In this document: positions 9,961-18,931 of the stretch, one piece after another
How the letters are laid out: each line of letters starts with the position of its first letter
How positions within the stretch are numbered: position 1 is the first letter of the stretch
From: an uncultured Marinobacter sp.
GTDB taxonomy: Bacteria > Pseudomonadota > Gammaproteobacteria > Pseudomonadales > Oleiphilaceae
Direction of reading: 5' to 3'
Length of the DNA: 61,665 nt
NCBI RefSeq assembly: GCF_913055835.1
Contig: NZ_CAJXKQ010000025.1
Location: 1-61,665, forward strand
The notes under the pieces: model-generated
Told to the model about the DNA's origin: nothing
Seen by the model: the letters and a program-made list of their open reading frames with translations, nothing else
Database searches by the model: none
Program-made: the position numbers and the translations under genes

Positions 9961-10066
9961 CCTGAGGCGGGAATGACTCTCCAGAACACGCCGTAAATAC
10001 GTCCATGTAGGCTTGGCTGCAGCATCCATGCTGCAGCCAGTTCTGGAGAGTCATTCCCGCCCCAGG
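9961..10066. repeat. Nested palindrome element E1 (pgeF-clpB gap)
   Basis: Outer arms of 27 bp (9961-9987 and 10040-10066) are complementary with one mismatch. Inside lies a second perfect 12-bp stem (10014-10025/10028-10039) with a CC loop, and before it the short pair TAC/GTA around GTCCAT (9998-10009). It shares ACGTCC(A/C)TGT, GCTTG/GCTCG and TCCATG with elements at 49521, 52895 and 53801, while the stems differ. It lies downstream of pgeF and upstream of the clpB promoter. Function unknown. Confidence 0.85.
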
Positions 10067-10117
10067 CCCGAGCTTTGGTAATAACGCAAAGATGACCACT
10101 CAATTGACTATTAATGA

Positions 10118-10888
10118 TTAATTCAACCAAATCAACGTGGCCATCCGTCCTGTTTGACCATCCCTGCGGTAAGAAAAAAACCTATCCGGATCCTGAACGG
10201 TACACAGGCCACCGCCAGACACGCTGGAAACGCCAAGATGATTTAGCCGCAAGGTGGCAAGTGCATAGATATCTGCCATGAGGTGCCCTGGCCGAGCGCC
10301 TTCCGCTTTGAAGGCGTGGACGGCTTCCGGATCATGCTTGATGAAGGCGTCGCGGACTTCCGGGCCGACTTCGAAGCTGTCCGGTCCGATGCCCGGGCCG
10401 AGCCAGGCTTGTAGGGTTTCGGGTGCAACGGCCATGGCGCTCACCAGATTCTCGATAACGCCATCACACAGGCTTCGCCAGCCGCAGTGGGCGGCGCCGA
10501 CGACGGTTCCTTCGCGATCGGCAAGGAGAACGGGCAGGCAGTCGGCGGTGAGGATGGCGCAGGCGATGCCCGGATGACGGGTGTAGCTGGCGTCAGCCTT
10601 GGCGACTTGTCCAACGTTATCCGGGGTCAGTTCGACAACATCGGTACCGTGCACCTGATTTAGCCAGCCGATCCGCTCGCTTTTAAGCCCGGTGGACTCG
10701 GCGAGTCTTCGTCGATTCTGTTGCACATGATCCGGGTTGTCTTCGACGTGACTACCGAGGTTAAGACTGGCCCAGGGTCGCCCGCTAACGCCGCCGGCGC
10801 GGGTTGTGCTGACGGCCCGCACTTTATCGGGCGCGGACCAGTCCGGCTTCAGGGCGTTGCTTTCAATAGTTACGGGTTCAATAGTCAC
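10118..10888 (-). CDS. pgeF: PgeF/YfiH, peptidoglycan editing factor (Cu-oxidase_4, laccase-fold)
   Basis: Member of the YfiH/DUF152 family, now linked to removal of mis-incorporated L-Ser from muropeptides and also reported as a purine nucleoside phosphorylase/polyphenol oxidase. The metal-site signature is visible as NQVHGTDVV, AILTADCLPVLL and AAHCGWRSLCDGV. Length, 256 residues, is normal. It starts at GTG 10888, overlapping the end of rluD by 11 nt, with GGGAG upstream; no early ATG is available. The rluD-pgeF pairing is conserved in gammaproteobacteria and next to clpB in Pseudomonas. Confidence 0.9.
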   Translation of the reverse strand: MTIEPVTIESNALKPDWSAPDKVRAVSTTRAGGVSGRPWASLNLGSHVEDNPDHVQQNRRRLAESTGLKSERIGWLNQVHGTDVVELTPDNVGQVAKADASYTRHPGIACAILTADCLPVLLADREGTVVGAAHCGWRSLCDGVIENLVSAMAVAPETLQAWLGPGIGPDSFEVGPEVRDAFIKHDPEAVHAFKAEGARPGHLMADIYALATLRLNHLGVSSVSGGGLCTVQDPDRFFSYRRDGQTGRMATLIWLN

Positions 10889-11855
10889 GCGCTTCGAGCT
10901 CCCGGGCGTGTTTGCGCAGGGCTTCGATCAAGGCAACCATATCGTCAGGCAGTGGCACTTCCCAGGTCAGGATTTCACCGGTTTCCGGATGCTCCAGGGT
11001 CAGTTGCCGGGCGTGGAGAGCCTGGCGGTTGAACGCAGAAAGCGCCTCTCGAAGCTCTTCTGTGGTTCCCTTGGGCAGCCGCAAACGGCCTCCATACAGA
11101 GGGTCTCCGACCAGCGGGTGTTTTACATGGGCCATATGAACCCGGATCTGGTGGGTTCGACCGCTTTCCAGCTTGCAGCGGACGTGGGTGTGAGCCGCAA
11201 AACGCTCCACCAGTCGGTAGTGGGTGACCGCCGGCTTGCCGGAGGCGACGACAGCCATTTTCTTGCGTTCCCGCGGGTGCCGGCCTATGGGCGCGTCCAC
11301 CGTTGCACCACCGGTGAGGGTGCCAACAACGACGGCCTCATACTCGCGGCCCATGGTTCGGGTCTGTAGCTGATCGACCAGAGACGTATGGGCAATCAGG
11401 CTTCGGGCGACGACCATAATACCGGAGGTGTCTTTGTCGAGGCGGTGAACGATGCCCGCTCGGGGCAGATTCTCGACTTCCGGTGCGTAATTCAACAGGG
11501 CGTTGACAAGGGTTCCATCGGCGTGGCCGGCAGCAGGGTGGACCACAAGGCCTGCCGGCTTGTTGATGACCAACAAGTGTTCGTCTTCATAGACGATATC
11601 GAGGGATATTTCCTCGGCCTGCCAGCTCACCTGAGCTTCCGGCTCGGCATCCAGCTCCAGGCGATCGTCCAGCATCACTTTGTCCCGAGGCTTCCGCACC
11701 TCACCGTTTACCGTTAATGCACCGCTTTTGATCCAGGACTGCAGGCGGGAACGGGAGTGTTCGGGCATCAGCTCTGCCGCAGCCTGGTCAAGACGCCGAT
11801 CACTCAATTCCGGCGGCACAACAAAGTTGGCGAGGATTCGTTTTTCAGATGACAT
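10878..11855 (-). CDS. rluD: RluD, 23S rRNA pseudouridine(1911/1915/1917) synthase
   Basis: Modifies helix 69 of 23S rRNA, needed for normal ribosome assembly and termination. The 325-residue protein has an N-terminal S4 RNA-binding domain (about residues 17-75, RLDQAAAEL...RSRLQSWIKSGALTVNG) and the RluA-type catalytic domain with the active-site motif GIVHRLDKDTSGIMVVA, whose Asp is the catalytic residue. The start ATG at 11855 is unambiguous. It is transcribed with pgeF and divergently from bamD, the same arrangement as in Pseudomonas. Confidence 0.95.
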   Translation of the reverse strand: MSSEKRILANFVVPPELSDRRLDQAAAELMPEHSRSRLQSWIKSGALTVNGEVRKPRDKVMLDDRLELDAEPEAQVSWQAEEISLDIVYEDEHLLVINKPAGLVVHPAAGHADGTLVNALLNYAPEVENLPRAGIVHRLDKDTSGIMVVARSLIAHTSLVDQLQTRTMGREYEAVVVGTLTGGATVDAPIGRHPRERKKMAVVASGKPAVTHYRLVERFAAHTHVRCKLESGRTHQIRVHMAHVKHPLVGDPLYGGRLRLPKGTTEELREALSAFNRQALHARQLTLEHPETGEILTWEVPLPDDMVALIEALRKHARELEARDY

Positions 11856-11919
11856 TAAGCCCCCAGGGCCTGTGTGTGTTACGTTTCGGTCAGATTATTG
11901 GAAACCGTGGGGATTGCTC

Positions 11920-11948
11920 TGCACATGGAGCCACTTCCCCGCTACAAT
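11920..11948 (+). promoter_or_regulatory. Probable promoter of bamD
   Basis: -35-like TGCACA (11920-11925), 17-bp spacer, -10 TACAAT (11943-11948), 40 nt before the bamD ATG. The -10 is strong and the -35 is weak (four of six). Confidence 0.45.
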
Positions 11949-11988
11949 GACTGCCCTTGAATTAATCGACATTATACGGGATTCCGGA

Positions 11989-12822
11989 ATGAGATCAGGT
12001 CTTCGTTTATTGCTACTTTCCACACTGGTTGTTCTGGTCAGCGCCTGCGCCTCCAACAAGCAGGAGGAAGTGCTTCCGGAGAAGACCTATTATGAAAATG
12101 CCCGCCAGGCCATGAGCTCTGGGAACTTCAACGAGGCAGAGCAGAACCTGGACGCCCTGGAAACCTATTACCCCTTCGGTCGCTACGCAGAGCAGGCCCA
12201 GCTTGACCTGATCTATGCCCGCTACCAGAACCTCGACCTCGAGGGCTCCCGTGCTGCCGCCGACCGGTTCCTGCGTCTTAACCCGCAAAGCGACCATGCA
12301 GACTACGCACTCTACATGCGCGGTCTGGCTTCCTATAACCTGGACATCGGACTTGCGGCCCGCTATTTCCCGATTGATGTCGCGGCTCGGGATCCTGGCG
12401 AGCAGTTGCAGTCTTTCCGCGATTTTTCTGAACTGCTGAACCGCTATCCGGACAGCCAGTACGTCGCGGATGCCCGCCAGCGAATGATCGCGGTGCGCAA
12501 TCGCATGGCTGAACTGGAACTCTACGCGGCCCGCTATTACATCAAGCGCCAGGCCTACGTGGCGGCCAACAACCGGGCGCGGTACATCATCGAGAATTTC
12601 CCGACTGCCACCGTTACCGAAGAGGCCCTGATCATCCTCGCCGAAACCTTTCGCTTCCTGGAGCTGAATAAAGGTTCGCAGGACGCGATCGCCATGCTCC
12701 GCACCAACTTCCCGGAAAGCGACGCGTTCAATGCGGACGGCGAGTTTGAGGTGGATCTGCTGCAGGGCGAAAACCGTTCGCTGACGAACGTTGTCACCTT
12801 TGGCTTGATGGGCGACGAATAA
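11989..12822 (+). CDS. bamD: BamD, outer-membrane assembly lipoprotein
   Basis: Essential lipoprotein of the BAM complex, which folds beta-barrel proteins into the outer membrane. The 277 residues begin with a lipoprotein signal ending in the lipobox LVSAC (acylated Cys near residue 19), followed by TPR-like helical repeats (YENARQAMSSGNFNEAEQNLDALETYYPFG and later units). I start at ATG 11989 because the reading frame extending to 11680 would prepend non-signal sequence. It lies between divergent rluD and convergent nadE, as a single-gene unit. Confidence 0.95.
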   Translation: MRSGLRLLLLSTLVVLVSACASNKQEEVLPEKTYYENARQAMSSGNFNEAEQNLDALETYYPFGRYAEQAQLDLIYARYQNLDLEGSRAAADRFLRLNPQSDHADYALYMRGLASYNLDIGLAARYFPIDVAARDPGEQLQSFRDFSELLNRYPDSQYVADARQRMIAVRNRMAELELYAARYYIKRQAYVAANNRARYIIENFPTATVTEEALIILAETFRFLELNKGSQDAIAMLRTNFPESDAFNADGEFEVDLLQGENRSLTNVVTFGLMGDE

Positions 12823-12842
12823 AGGCCGAACAGGCTGAAATT

Positions 12843-12877
12843 GGAGTCAGATGAAATTTTCATCTGACCCCGACTCC
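12843..12877. terminator. bamD/nadE bidirectional hairpin, second TCAGATGAAA palindrome
   Basis: Perfect inner arms TCAGATGAAA (12847-12856) and TTTCATCTGA (12858-12867) lie within outer GGAGTC/GACTCC. This sits between convergent bamD and nadE. It is the same palindrome core as the clpB terminator at 7186-7213, but lacks a long T run in either direction. Confidence 0.6.
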
Positions 12878-12882
12878 CTTGC

Positions 12883-14553
12883 TTACTTCCCGCTTTTCCA
12901 GCCATTAGTGATCGGATAGCGCCGGTCCTTGCCAAACCCGCGCTCGGTAATCCGCACGCCAATCGGCGCCTGCCGACGCTTGTACTCGTTAATGTCCACC
13001 AGGCGGATAACCCGCTCAACATCTGCCCGTTCAAAACCTTCGGCAACGATCGCATCGGAACTGAAATCCCGCTCTACATAAAGATTCAGGATCTGATCCA
13101 ACACATCGTAACCGGGCAGGCTGTCCTCGTCTTTCTGGTCTGGCGCAAGCTCTGCCGAAGGCGGGCGGGTGATCACACGTTCGGGGATCACTTCGCCGTC
13201 CGAGAGCGTATTGCGGTATTTGGCCAGGCGGAATACCAGGGTTTTGGGCACATCCTTAAGCACATCAAAACCGCCAGCCATATCACCATAGAGCGTTGAG
13301 TAGCCCACTGCCATCTCGCTCTTGTTCCCGGTAGTCAGCACCAGCGAACCGAACTTGTTGGACAGGGACATCAGCAATACGCCGCGCAGACGGGCCTGCA
13401 GGTTTTCCTCGGTTGCGTCCGGCGTGGTGCCTTCGAAAGGCCCGGCCAGAGTTTCCATGAAGGCGTCGTACATGGGCTCGATGGAAAACACATCGTACTG
13501 CACACCCAGCGCAACCGCCTCGGCCTCGGCATCCTCGAGGCTCATACTCGAGGTATAGCGGAACGGCATCATCACCGCGCGGACCCGTTCCTTGCCCAGG
13601 GCATCCACTGCAACCGCCAGAGTCACCGCCGAGTCGATGCCACCTGAGAGACCCAGAACCACCGACTTGAAACCATTCTTGTTAACGTAGTCCCGAACGC
13701 CGGTCACGAGGGCGCTGTAAACATTGGCCTCAAGAGAAGGCTCTTCAGGCAACGGCTGGGATACTGGCTGGCAATGGTGCTCGCACAGGAAGTCGACCGG
13801 ATATAGGCCTTCTGCAAATTGGGGAGCCTCCGCGGTCAGCACACCGGAATGGTCAAACACCATGGAGCCGCCATCGAAAACCAGTTCGTCCTGGCCGCCC
13901 ACCAGGTTCACGTAAACAATGCTGACGAGGTTTTCCCTGGATTTACGCTCCAGCAGGGCTTTGCGACGGGCCTGCTTGTCGATATCGTAGGGCGAGGCGT
14001 TGAGATTCAGGATCAATCGGGCGCCAGCGACTGCACAGTCTTCCACCGGCCCCTCCTTCCAGAGATCTTCACACACGGTGATCCCTACCGGAACGCCCCG
14101 GATATCCAGAGTCAGGACATCCTGGCCTTCGGCGAAGTACCGCTTTTCATCAAATACCTGGTAGTTGGGCGGGAAACGCTTGAAATACCGACCAGTCATT
14201 TCGCCGCCGTCGATGACCACCGCCGCGTTGTACAACAGCGCACCATGGCGAAGTGGAGCACCGATAACGATCACCGGGTCCAGCTTTTCCGCCTGCAGCC
14301 TTTCCAGCGCCTCGTTGACCCGCACTTCAAGGCTCGGGCGCAACAGCAGATCTTCCGGTGGGTAGCCGGTCAGGCACAGCTCCGGGAAAACCACGATGTC
14401 CGCATGATGCTCGGATGATGCCCGGCGGGCAGCCTCCAGGATAAGCTCGGTATTGCCGGGAATGTCTCCCACCAGAAAATCCAGCTGGGCCATCACCACC
14501 CGCAATTTTTTAGCTGACACCCCGGTCGCTGCCTGGTTTCCGGACACGGACAT
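12883..14553 (-). CDS. nadE: NadE, glutamine-dependent NAD+ synthetase
   Basis: Last step of NAD synthesis: amidation of deamido-NAD using glutamine. It is the fused form of about 556 residues. The N-terminal nitrilase-type glutaminase has the catalytic Glu (FPELCLTGYPPEDLL), a Lys, and Cys in GITVCEDLW. The C-terminal ATP-pyrophosphatase domain has the SGGIDS P-loop (VLGLSGGIDSAVTLAVAVDALG). The start is placed at ATG 14553 (MSVSGNQAAT); the frame is open further upstream but without conserved sequence and would run into the pilS promoter region. It is transcribed divergently from pilS. Confidence 0.93.
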   Translation of the reverse strand: MSVSGNQAATGVSAKKLRVVMAQLDFLVGDIPGNTELILEAARRASSEHHADIVVFPELCLTGYPPEDLLLRPSLEVRVNEALERLQAEKLDPVIVIGAPLRHGALLYNAAVVIDGGEMTGRYFKRFPPNYQVFDEKRYFAEGQDVLTLDIRGVPVGITVCEDLWKEGPVEDCAVAGARLILNLNASPYDIDKQARRKALLERKSRENLVSIVYVNLVGGQDELVFDGGSMVFDHSGVLTAEAPQFAEGLYPVDFLCEHHCQPVSQPLPEEPSLEANVYSALVTGVRDYVNKNGFKSVVLGLSGGIDSAVTLAVAVDALGKERVRAVMMPFRYTSSMSLEDAEAEAVALGVQYDVFSIEPMYDAFMETLAGPFEGTTPDATEENLQARLRGVLLMSLSNKFGSLVLTTGNKSEMAVGYSTLYGDMAGGFDVLKDVPKTLVFRLAKYRNTLSDGEVIPERVITRPPSAELAPDQKDEDSLPGYDVLDQILNLYVERDFSSDAIVAEGFERADVERVIRLVDINEYKRRQAPIGVRITERGFGKDRRYPITNGWKSGK

Positions 14554-14646
14554 AAATCGGCTCCTGTAACTCATTGCCATGAAAAGGCTATTATAACCCC
14601 GCATAGGCGTGGATTTCTTCCGATCAACAGCGGATCCCTGTAACTC

Positions 14647-16302
14647 ATGGCAGCAGATACACCAGCACAATCGGCCGAAATGCTCGGCCAGCACCCTTCA
14701 ACACCGTCCGGCCCGCAGCAGGCGAAGCTGTTCAGGATCTACAACCACTACCGCCTGGTGGTGAGCCTGATGCTGGTGGCACTGTTATTCGTGGACCCCG
14801 TCAACTTCGACATGCGTTTCCGGCTGCTGGATTACTACCAGGCAGGCGTCTCCGCTTACCTGGGCCTGAACGCATTTATTGCCCTGCTCCTGGTGGCCGG
14901 CTTTCACCCCAGCCAGCGCCACATCACTCTCTCGATCCTGCTGGATATCCTGATCATGCATGGCCTGCTGCTTACCAGCACAGGTATTACCAACGGCCTC
15001 GCCAATTTGGTGATCGTGTCCGTGGCAGCTGGCAACATTCTGACGCCAAGCCGAATGGGAACCTTCTACGCAGCTCTGGCTGCGATTTGCTCCCTGGGCA
15101 TATCCGGATGGGCCGTGCTGGCGCTGGGAGAGTCCGCCGACGATATCGTACGGGCCGGTTCGCTGGGCATCCTTTATTTTGCAGCCGCTTTTGTCCTGCA
15201 GAGCATCTCCCGTCGAATGATGCGCAGCGAGGCTCTGGCCAGTAGCCGCGCCCGCAGCATTGCCGAATTGGAGCAGATCAATCAGCAGATTATCCAGCGC
15301 ATGCGTACCGGCATACTCGTACTGGACCGTTTCGGCCAGATCCGCGTTGCCAATGCGGCCGCCGAAGAACTTTTATACGGCGCTCCCAAAACCTCAGTAC
15401 CGATCAACCAGCGCGCAAACGTGTTACCCAAACCGCTCAAGCAGGGTCTGGATGCATGGCTAAAAGACCCTTCACAGCGAATCGACCCGTTCCAGCCCTC
15501 ACCAACTTCGCCACTGCTGCAGGCCAACTTTACCCAACTGGATCAGGAACGGGGCGACCAGATCCTCGTGTTCATCGAAGACATGAGCAAAGTCACCCAA
15601 CAGGCCCAGCAGATGAAGCTGGCATCACTGGGTAGACTCACAGCCGGCATCGCCCATGAAATCCGCAATCCCCTGGGGGCGATCAGCCACGCTGCCCAAC
15701 TCATGGAGGAATCCCCCAACCTCGAGCCCGGCGACCGCCAGATGCTGGAGATCATCCGGCGTCATTCCCGACGAGTAAACGGCATCATTGAGAACGTTCT
15801 GGACCTCTCGAGGCGCCGGGCCGCAAATGCAGATTTGATCGAAGTGGCTCCCTGGCTCCAGGAATTTCGAGAAGACTTCCTGCAAACACAGGACGAGGGC
15901 TGCACCGCGGCAAATATTGTTCTGAAGATCGATCCGCAACTACCGCCGGCGCGCTTCGATAAAAGCCAGATTGAACAGGTGATGGTGAATCTTTGCGACA
16001 ACGGATTACGCTACAGTGAACAGCACTCGGGACAGCGTAAGATCGGCATCCACGCAGGGGCAACCGAGGATGGTGAAAGGGCCTACATCGATGTGCGCGA
16101 TATGGGTCCCGGAATTGCTCCGGAGAACAGGAATTCTGTGTTCGAACCGTTTTTTACCACTGACAAGACGGGAACCGGGCTCGGGCTTTATCTGGCCCGG
16201 GAACTGTGCGAGGCTAACCAGGCGCATCTTTCCCTGGTAGAAGATAACAAGCCCGGCTGCTGTTTTCGCATCACATTTGCCCACCCGGGGCGAATGATCT
16301 GA
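14647..16302 (+). CDS. pilS: PilS, membrane sensor histidine kinase of the type IV pilus two-component system
   Basis: Autophosphorylates and signals to PilR to control pilin transcription. The 551 residues have an N-terminal block of about six membrane helices (residues 35-200), a PAS-like linker (about 225-310), the H-box GIAHEIRNPLGAISHAAQL with the phospho-acceptor histidine near residue 337, and an HATPase_c domain with N box, DMGPGI G1 box and TGTGLGLYLAREL G2 box. In Pseudomonas the membrane domain monitors pilin level. pilR follows 56 nt downstream; the pair is adjacent to minor-pilin genes. Confidence 0.93.
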   Translation: MAADTPAQSAEMLGQHPSTPSGPQQAKLFRIYNHYRLVVSLMLVALLFVDPVNFDMRFRLLDYYQAGVSAYLGLNAFIALLLVAGFHPSQRHITLSILLDILIMHGLLLTSTGITNGLANLVIVSVAAGNILTPSRMGTFYAALAAICSLGISGWAVLALGESADDIVRAGSLGILYFAAAFVLQSISRRMMRSEALASSRARSIAELEQINQQIIQRMRTGILVLDRFGQIRVANAAAEELLYGAPKTSVPINQRANVLPKPLKQGLDAWLKDPSQRIDPFQPSPTSPLLQANFTQLDQERGDQILVFIEDMSKVTQQAQQMKLASLGRLTAGIAHEIRNPLGAISHAAQLMEESPNLEPGDRQMLEIIRRHSRRVNGIIENVLDLSRRRAANADLIEVAPWLQEFREDFLQTQDEGCTAANIVLKIDPQLPPARFDKSQIEQVMVNLCDNGLRYSEQHSGQRKIGIHAGATEDGERAYIDVRDMGPGIAPENRNSVFEPFFTTDKTGTGLGLYLARELCEANQAHLSLVEDNKPGCCFRITFAHPGRMI

Positions 16303-16358
16303 ACCGGCGCCGGCGGATATCGGGCGCTTGAACAACGACACGGAACCGACGAATAAAG

Positions 16359-17747
16359 ATGACCACATACACAGCGCTGATCGTTGATGATGAACCGGAC
16401 ATTCGGGAATTACTTGAGATCACCCTCACCCGGATGGGTATATCGACCCTCACGGCGCCCGACCTAAGCAGCGCCCGGAAATTGCTGGAACAGAACACCA
16501 CCCATCTCTGCCTGACGGACATGAACCTGCCAGACGGCAACGGCATCGAATTGGTCCAGTGGATCCAAAAACACTCGCCCGCTACGCCTGTCGCCGTGAT
16601 CACTGCCTACGGGAACATGGATACCGCGATTGAATCGCTTAAGGCCGGAGCCTTTGATTTTGTGTCCAAACCGGTGGAGCTGCCCCGACTCAGGGAGCTG
16701 GTTAGTAGTGCTCTCAAGCTATCTGAACCCAAGGCGGACGTAGAAGAAGTGGCAGATGAGCCGGGCCTGCTACTGGGTAAATCGACAGAGATACGCAAAC
16801 TCCGGAACCAGACCCGCAAGCTGGCCCGGAGCCAGGCACCGGTGTTTATCAGCGGCGAGTCCGGCAGTGGCAAGGAACTGGTCGCCCGCATGATTCATCT
16901 GCAGGGCCCCCGCCGCGAAGGACCATTCATCGCGGTTAACTGCGGCGCGATTCCCTCAGAGCTGATGGAAAGCGAATTTTTTGGCCACAAAAAAGGCAGC
17001 TTTACCGGTGCCGTGGAGAATAAAGACGGCTTGTTCCGTTCAGCCAACGGCGGCACCTTGTTCCTTGATGAAGTGGCCGACCTGCCCCTGGCCATGCAGG
17101 TGAAACTGCTCCGCGCGATTCAGGAAAAAGCCGTTCGGCCGGTTGGCGATACCAAGGAAGTGCCCGTCGACATCAGGGTACTGAGCGCTACCCACAAGAA
17201 CCTGCCGGAGCTGGTGCAGGAAGGCAGCTTTCGCCAGGACCTTTTCTACCGGATTAACGTGATCGAGCTGGCCGTGCCGCCACTGAGAGAACGGCCGGAT
17301 GATATTCCCCTGCTCTCGAATCATATTCTTAAACGCATTGCGAAAGAGTATGAGTGTGAACCGGCTTCGTTAACACCTGCCGCCGTCGAAAGGTTGAGAA
17401 GCTATGAGTTCCCCGGCAATGTTCGGGAACTGGAAAACGTGTTGGAGCGGGCTTTCACTCTCTGCGACGCTGACCAGATTGATGCTGAGGATCTTCACCT
17501 GGGGAACGGAGTGCAACATGCCTCGTCTGCCACACAGATTATTGCTGAAGGCCAGGCTGGCGAGGGAGAGGGTGTTGCCGTTCCTGATGGTGAAATCGAT
17601 CTGGAGGGGTATCTGGAGGGTATCGAGCGGCAAGCCATAGAGAAAGCGCTTGAAGCGACTCGGTGGAACAAGACGGCGGCGGCGAAGAGGTTGGGTATCA
17701 GTTTTCGCGCGCTTCGATATCGGCTGAAGAAGTTGGGAATGGAATAA
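16359..17747 (+). CDS. pilR: PilR, sigma54-dependent response regulator of type IV pili
   Basis: Activates sigma54 transcription of the major pilin gene when phosphorylated by PilS. The 462 residues are: receiver domain (acid pocket D10/D11, phospho-acceptor Asp54 in CLTDMNLPDG); AAA+ sigma54-interaction domain with Walker A GESGSGKELVARMIH and the sigma54-contact loop written GSFTGA; and a Fis-type C-terminal helix-turn-helix (NKTAAAKRLGISFRALRYRL). It is a canonical NtrC-family activator. The pilin gene pilA is not in this window, so its main target lies elsewhere. Confidence 0.95.
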   Translation: MTTYTALIVDDEPDIRELLEITLTRMGISTLTAPDLSSARKLLEQNTTHLCLTDMNLPDGNGIELVQWIQKHSPATPVAVITAYGNMDTAIESLKAGAFDFVSKPVELPRLRELVSSALKLSEPKADVEEVADEPGLLLGKSTEIRKLRNQTRKLARSQAPVFISGESGSGKELVARMIHLQGPRREGPFIAVNCGAIPSELMESEFFGHKKGSFTGAVENKDGLFRSANGGTLFLDEVADLPLAMQVKLLRAIQEKAVRPVGDTKEVPVDIRVLSATHKNLPELVQEGSFRQDLFYRINVIELAVPPLRERPDDIPLLSNHILKRIAKEYECEPASLTPAAVERLRSYEFPGNVRELENVLERAFTLCDADQIDAEDLHLGNGVQHASSATQIIAEGQAGEGEGVAVPDGEIDLEGYLEGIERQAIEKALEATRWNKTAAAKRLGISFRALRYRLKKLGME

Positions 17748-17862
17748 AGCTCATATTCCAGGGAAAGTTCGCAGACAATAAAGCCCATGGTAGACTTGCG
17801 GCAGGTCTGACTCCGACAGGACGCCGGAGAGACTCTCCTTTAAACGAACAAGGAACGTTCAT

Positions 17863-18423
17863 ATGCCCTCACAAAAACGCGAGGCAGGCTTTAGCCTGCT
17901 TGAGCTAATCATTACCATTGTCATCCTCTCAATCGCTGCCGGCTTCACCAGTCAGGCGTGGGAATGGTGGATAAGCAAGACCAGACATCGGGTCATCCTC
18001 GAAAGCTACCATACTCTTTTCGCCTACGCTCGATGGACCGCCGCCAGCCAAAACACATTAGTGACAGTATGCCCACTTTCCATCAAGAACCGGTGCGTTG
18101 ACGCCTGGGAACAACCCGTATCGGTTTTTTTGGATTCAGACAACGATAAGGCACCGGATGGAGGCCAGATACTTAATCAAATAAACGTAAATCTGGGCGA
18201 TTACAGTCTGAGATCGCGAACTGCCGGGCGAGGATATTTCCAGTTTAACAGCAGAGGAATGACCCACGGAGCAATGGGAAGTCTGATTCTTTGTCCCCAA
18301 AACTTCAAAAACGGGGTGATGAGCTACATGCCTGTGAATATTGCTGGACGATTCCGGGCCGAACACGACGAGGATGGAGATGGCATAATACGCTTGCCAT
18401 GGGGAACAAAGCTTAGTTGCTAG
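17863..18423 (+). CDS. fimT: FimT/GspH-type minor pseudopilin
   Basis: A type IV prepilin of 186 residues. The leader MPSQKREAG ends at the PilD cleavage site before FSLLELIITIVILS, with Glu5 of the mature form present. The remainder looks like a GspH/FimT globular domain. Two cysteines near the C-terminus (LILCPQNF and the terminal KLSC) are spaced as in many minor pilins. AAGGAA lies upstream of the ATG. FimT family proteins include DNA-binding minor pilins used in natural transformation; whether this copy binds DNA cannot be told. It follows pilR but has a 115-nt gap and converges on pilE. Confidence 0.82.
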   Translation: MPSQKREAGFSLLELIITIVILSIAAGFTSQAWEWWISKTRHRVILESYHTLFAYARWTAASQNTLVTVCPLSIKNRCVDAWEQPVSVFLDSDNDKAPDGGQILNQINVNLGDYSLRSRTAGRGYFQFNSRGMTHGAMGSLILCPQNFKNGVMSYMPVNIAGRFRAEHDEDGDGIIRLPWGTKLSC

Positions 18424-18436
18424 GTTTCAAACAGCT

Positions 18437-18468
18437 GGGAGGTCGAAATCATCACGAAACGACCTCCC
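18437..18468. terminator. Hairpin between fimT and pilE
   Basis: Nine-bp perfect arms GGGAGGTCG (18437-18445) and CGACCTCCC (18460-18468) with a 14-nt loop in the 52-nt gap between the convergent stop codons. It could serve both directions. There is no strong T run. Confidence 0.55.
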
Positions 18469-18475
18469 GAACCAA

Positions 18476-18928
18476 TCATTGCCAATCGTTTTCTCCAGCC
18501 CCGAAGCTACCATCACCACTTTCGTCCCAGCGCCGAGCTCCCGTAGAATCGAGCTCCAGAATGCCATTGCCCGCCTGGACACTCTTTGGAGTTGCCCTAA
18601 GAGTGTAAGAACTACCTGTTGCAGCAGTAATTGTTAGATCATAAAACTTATTATCGCTCTCGAGGGGTGCTTCGTCTGGAAAAATACCCGGGCTTCCCGT
18701 ATCACTGCCACCAGTTGCCGCGCCCTCATAGGTATTTTGAGACGCATAATGGCGCTCCATCGCCGCTGCAAATTCCATTAAGGCCCCCTGTGCGTCAGCA
18801 CGCCGAGTACGCTCCCCGTACTCGACATAGCTGGGATAGGCGAAAGCCGCTATTACGCCGACAATAACTACAACAATAAGCAGCTCTATCAGCGTGAAGC
18901 CGCGTTGCCGAACATCACCGAGTTTCAA
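18476..18928 (-). CDS. pilE: PilE-like type IV minor pilin
   Basis: A 150-residue minor pilin: leader MKLGDVRQRG, then FTLIELLIVVVIVGVIAAFAYPSY with the invariant Glu5, a hydrophobic alpha1 spine, and a globular domain rich in Ser, Gly and Asp. The start appears to be TTG at 18928, three bases after the pilY1 stop, with GAGG eight bases upstream; the ATG overlapping it is out of frame and stops at once. It is the last gene of the minor pilin operon, the place PilE occupies in Pseudomonas. PilE connects the PilVWX-PilY1 tip complex with the pilus shaft. Confidence 0.88.
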   Translation of the reverse strand: MKLGDVRQRGFTLIELLIVVVIVGVIAAFAYPSYVEYGERTRRADAQGALMEFAAAMERHYASQNTYEGAATGGSDTGSPGIFPDEAPLESDNKFYDLTITAATGSSYTLRATPKSVQAGNGILELDSTGARRWDESGDGSFGAGENDWQ

Positions 18929-18931
18929 TCA

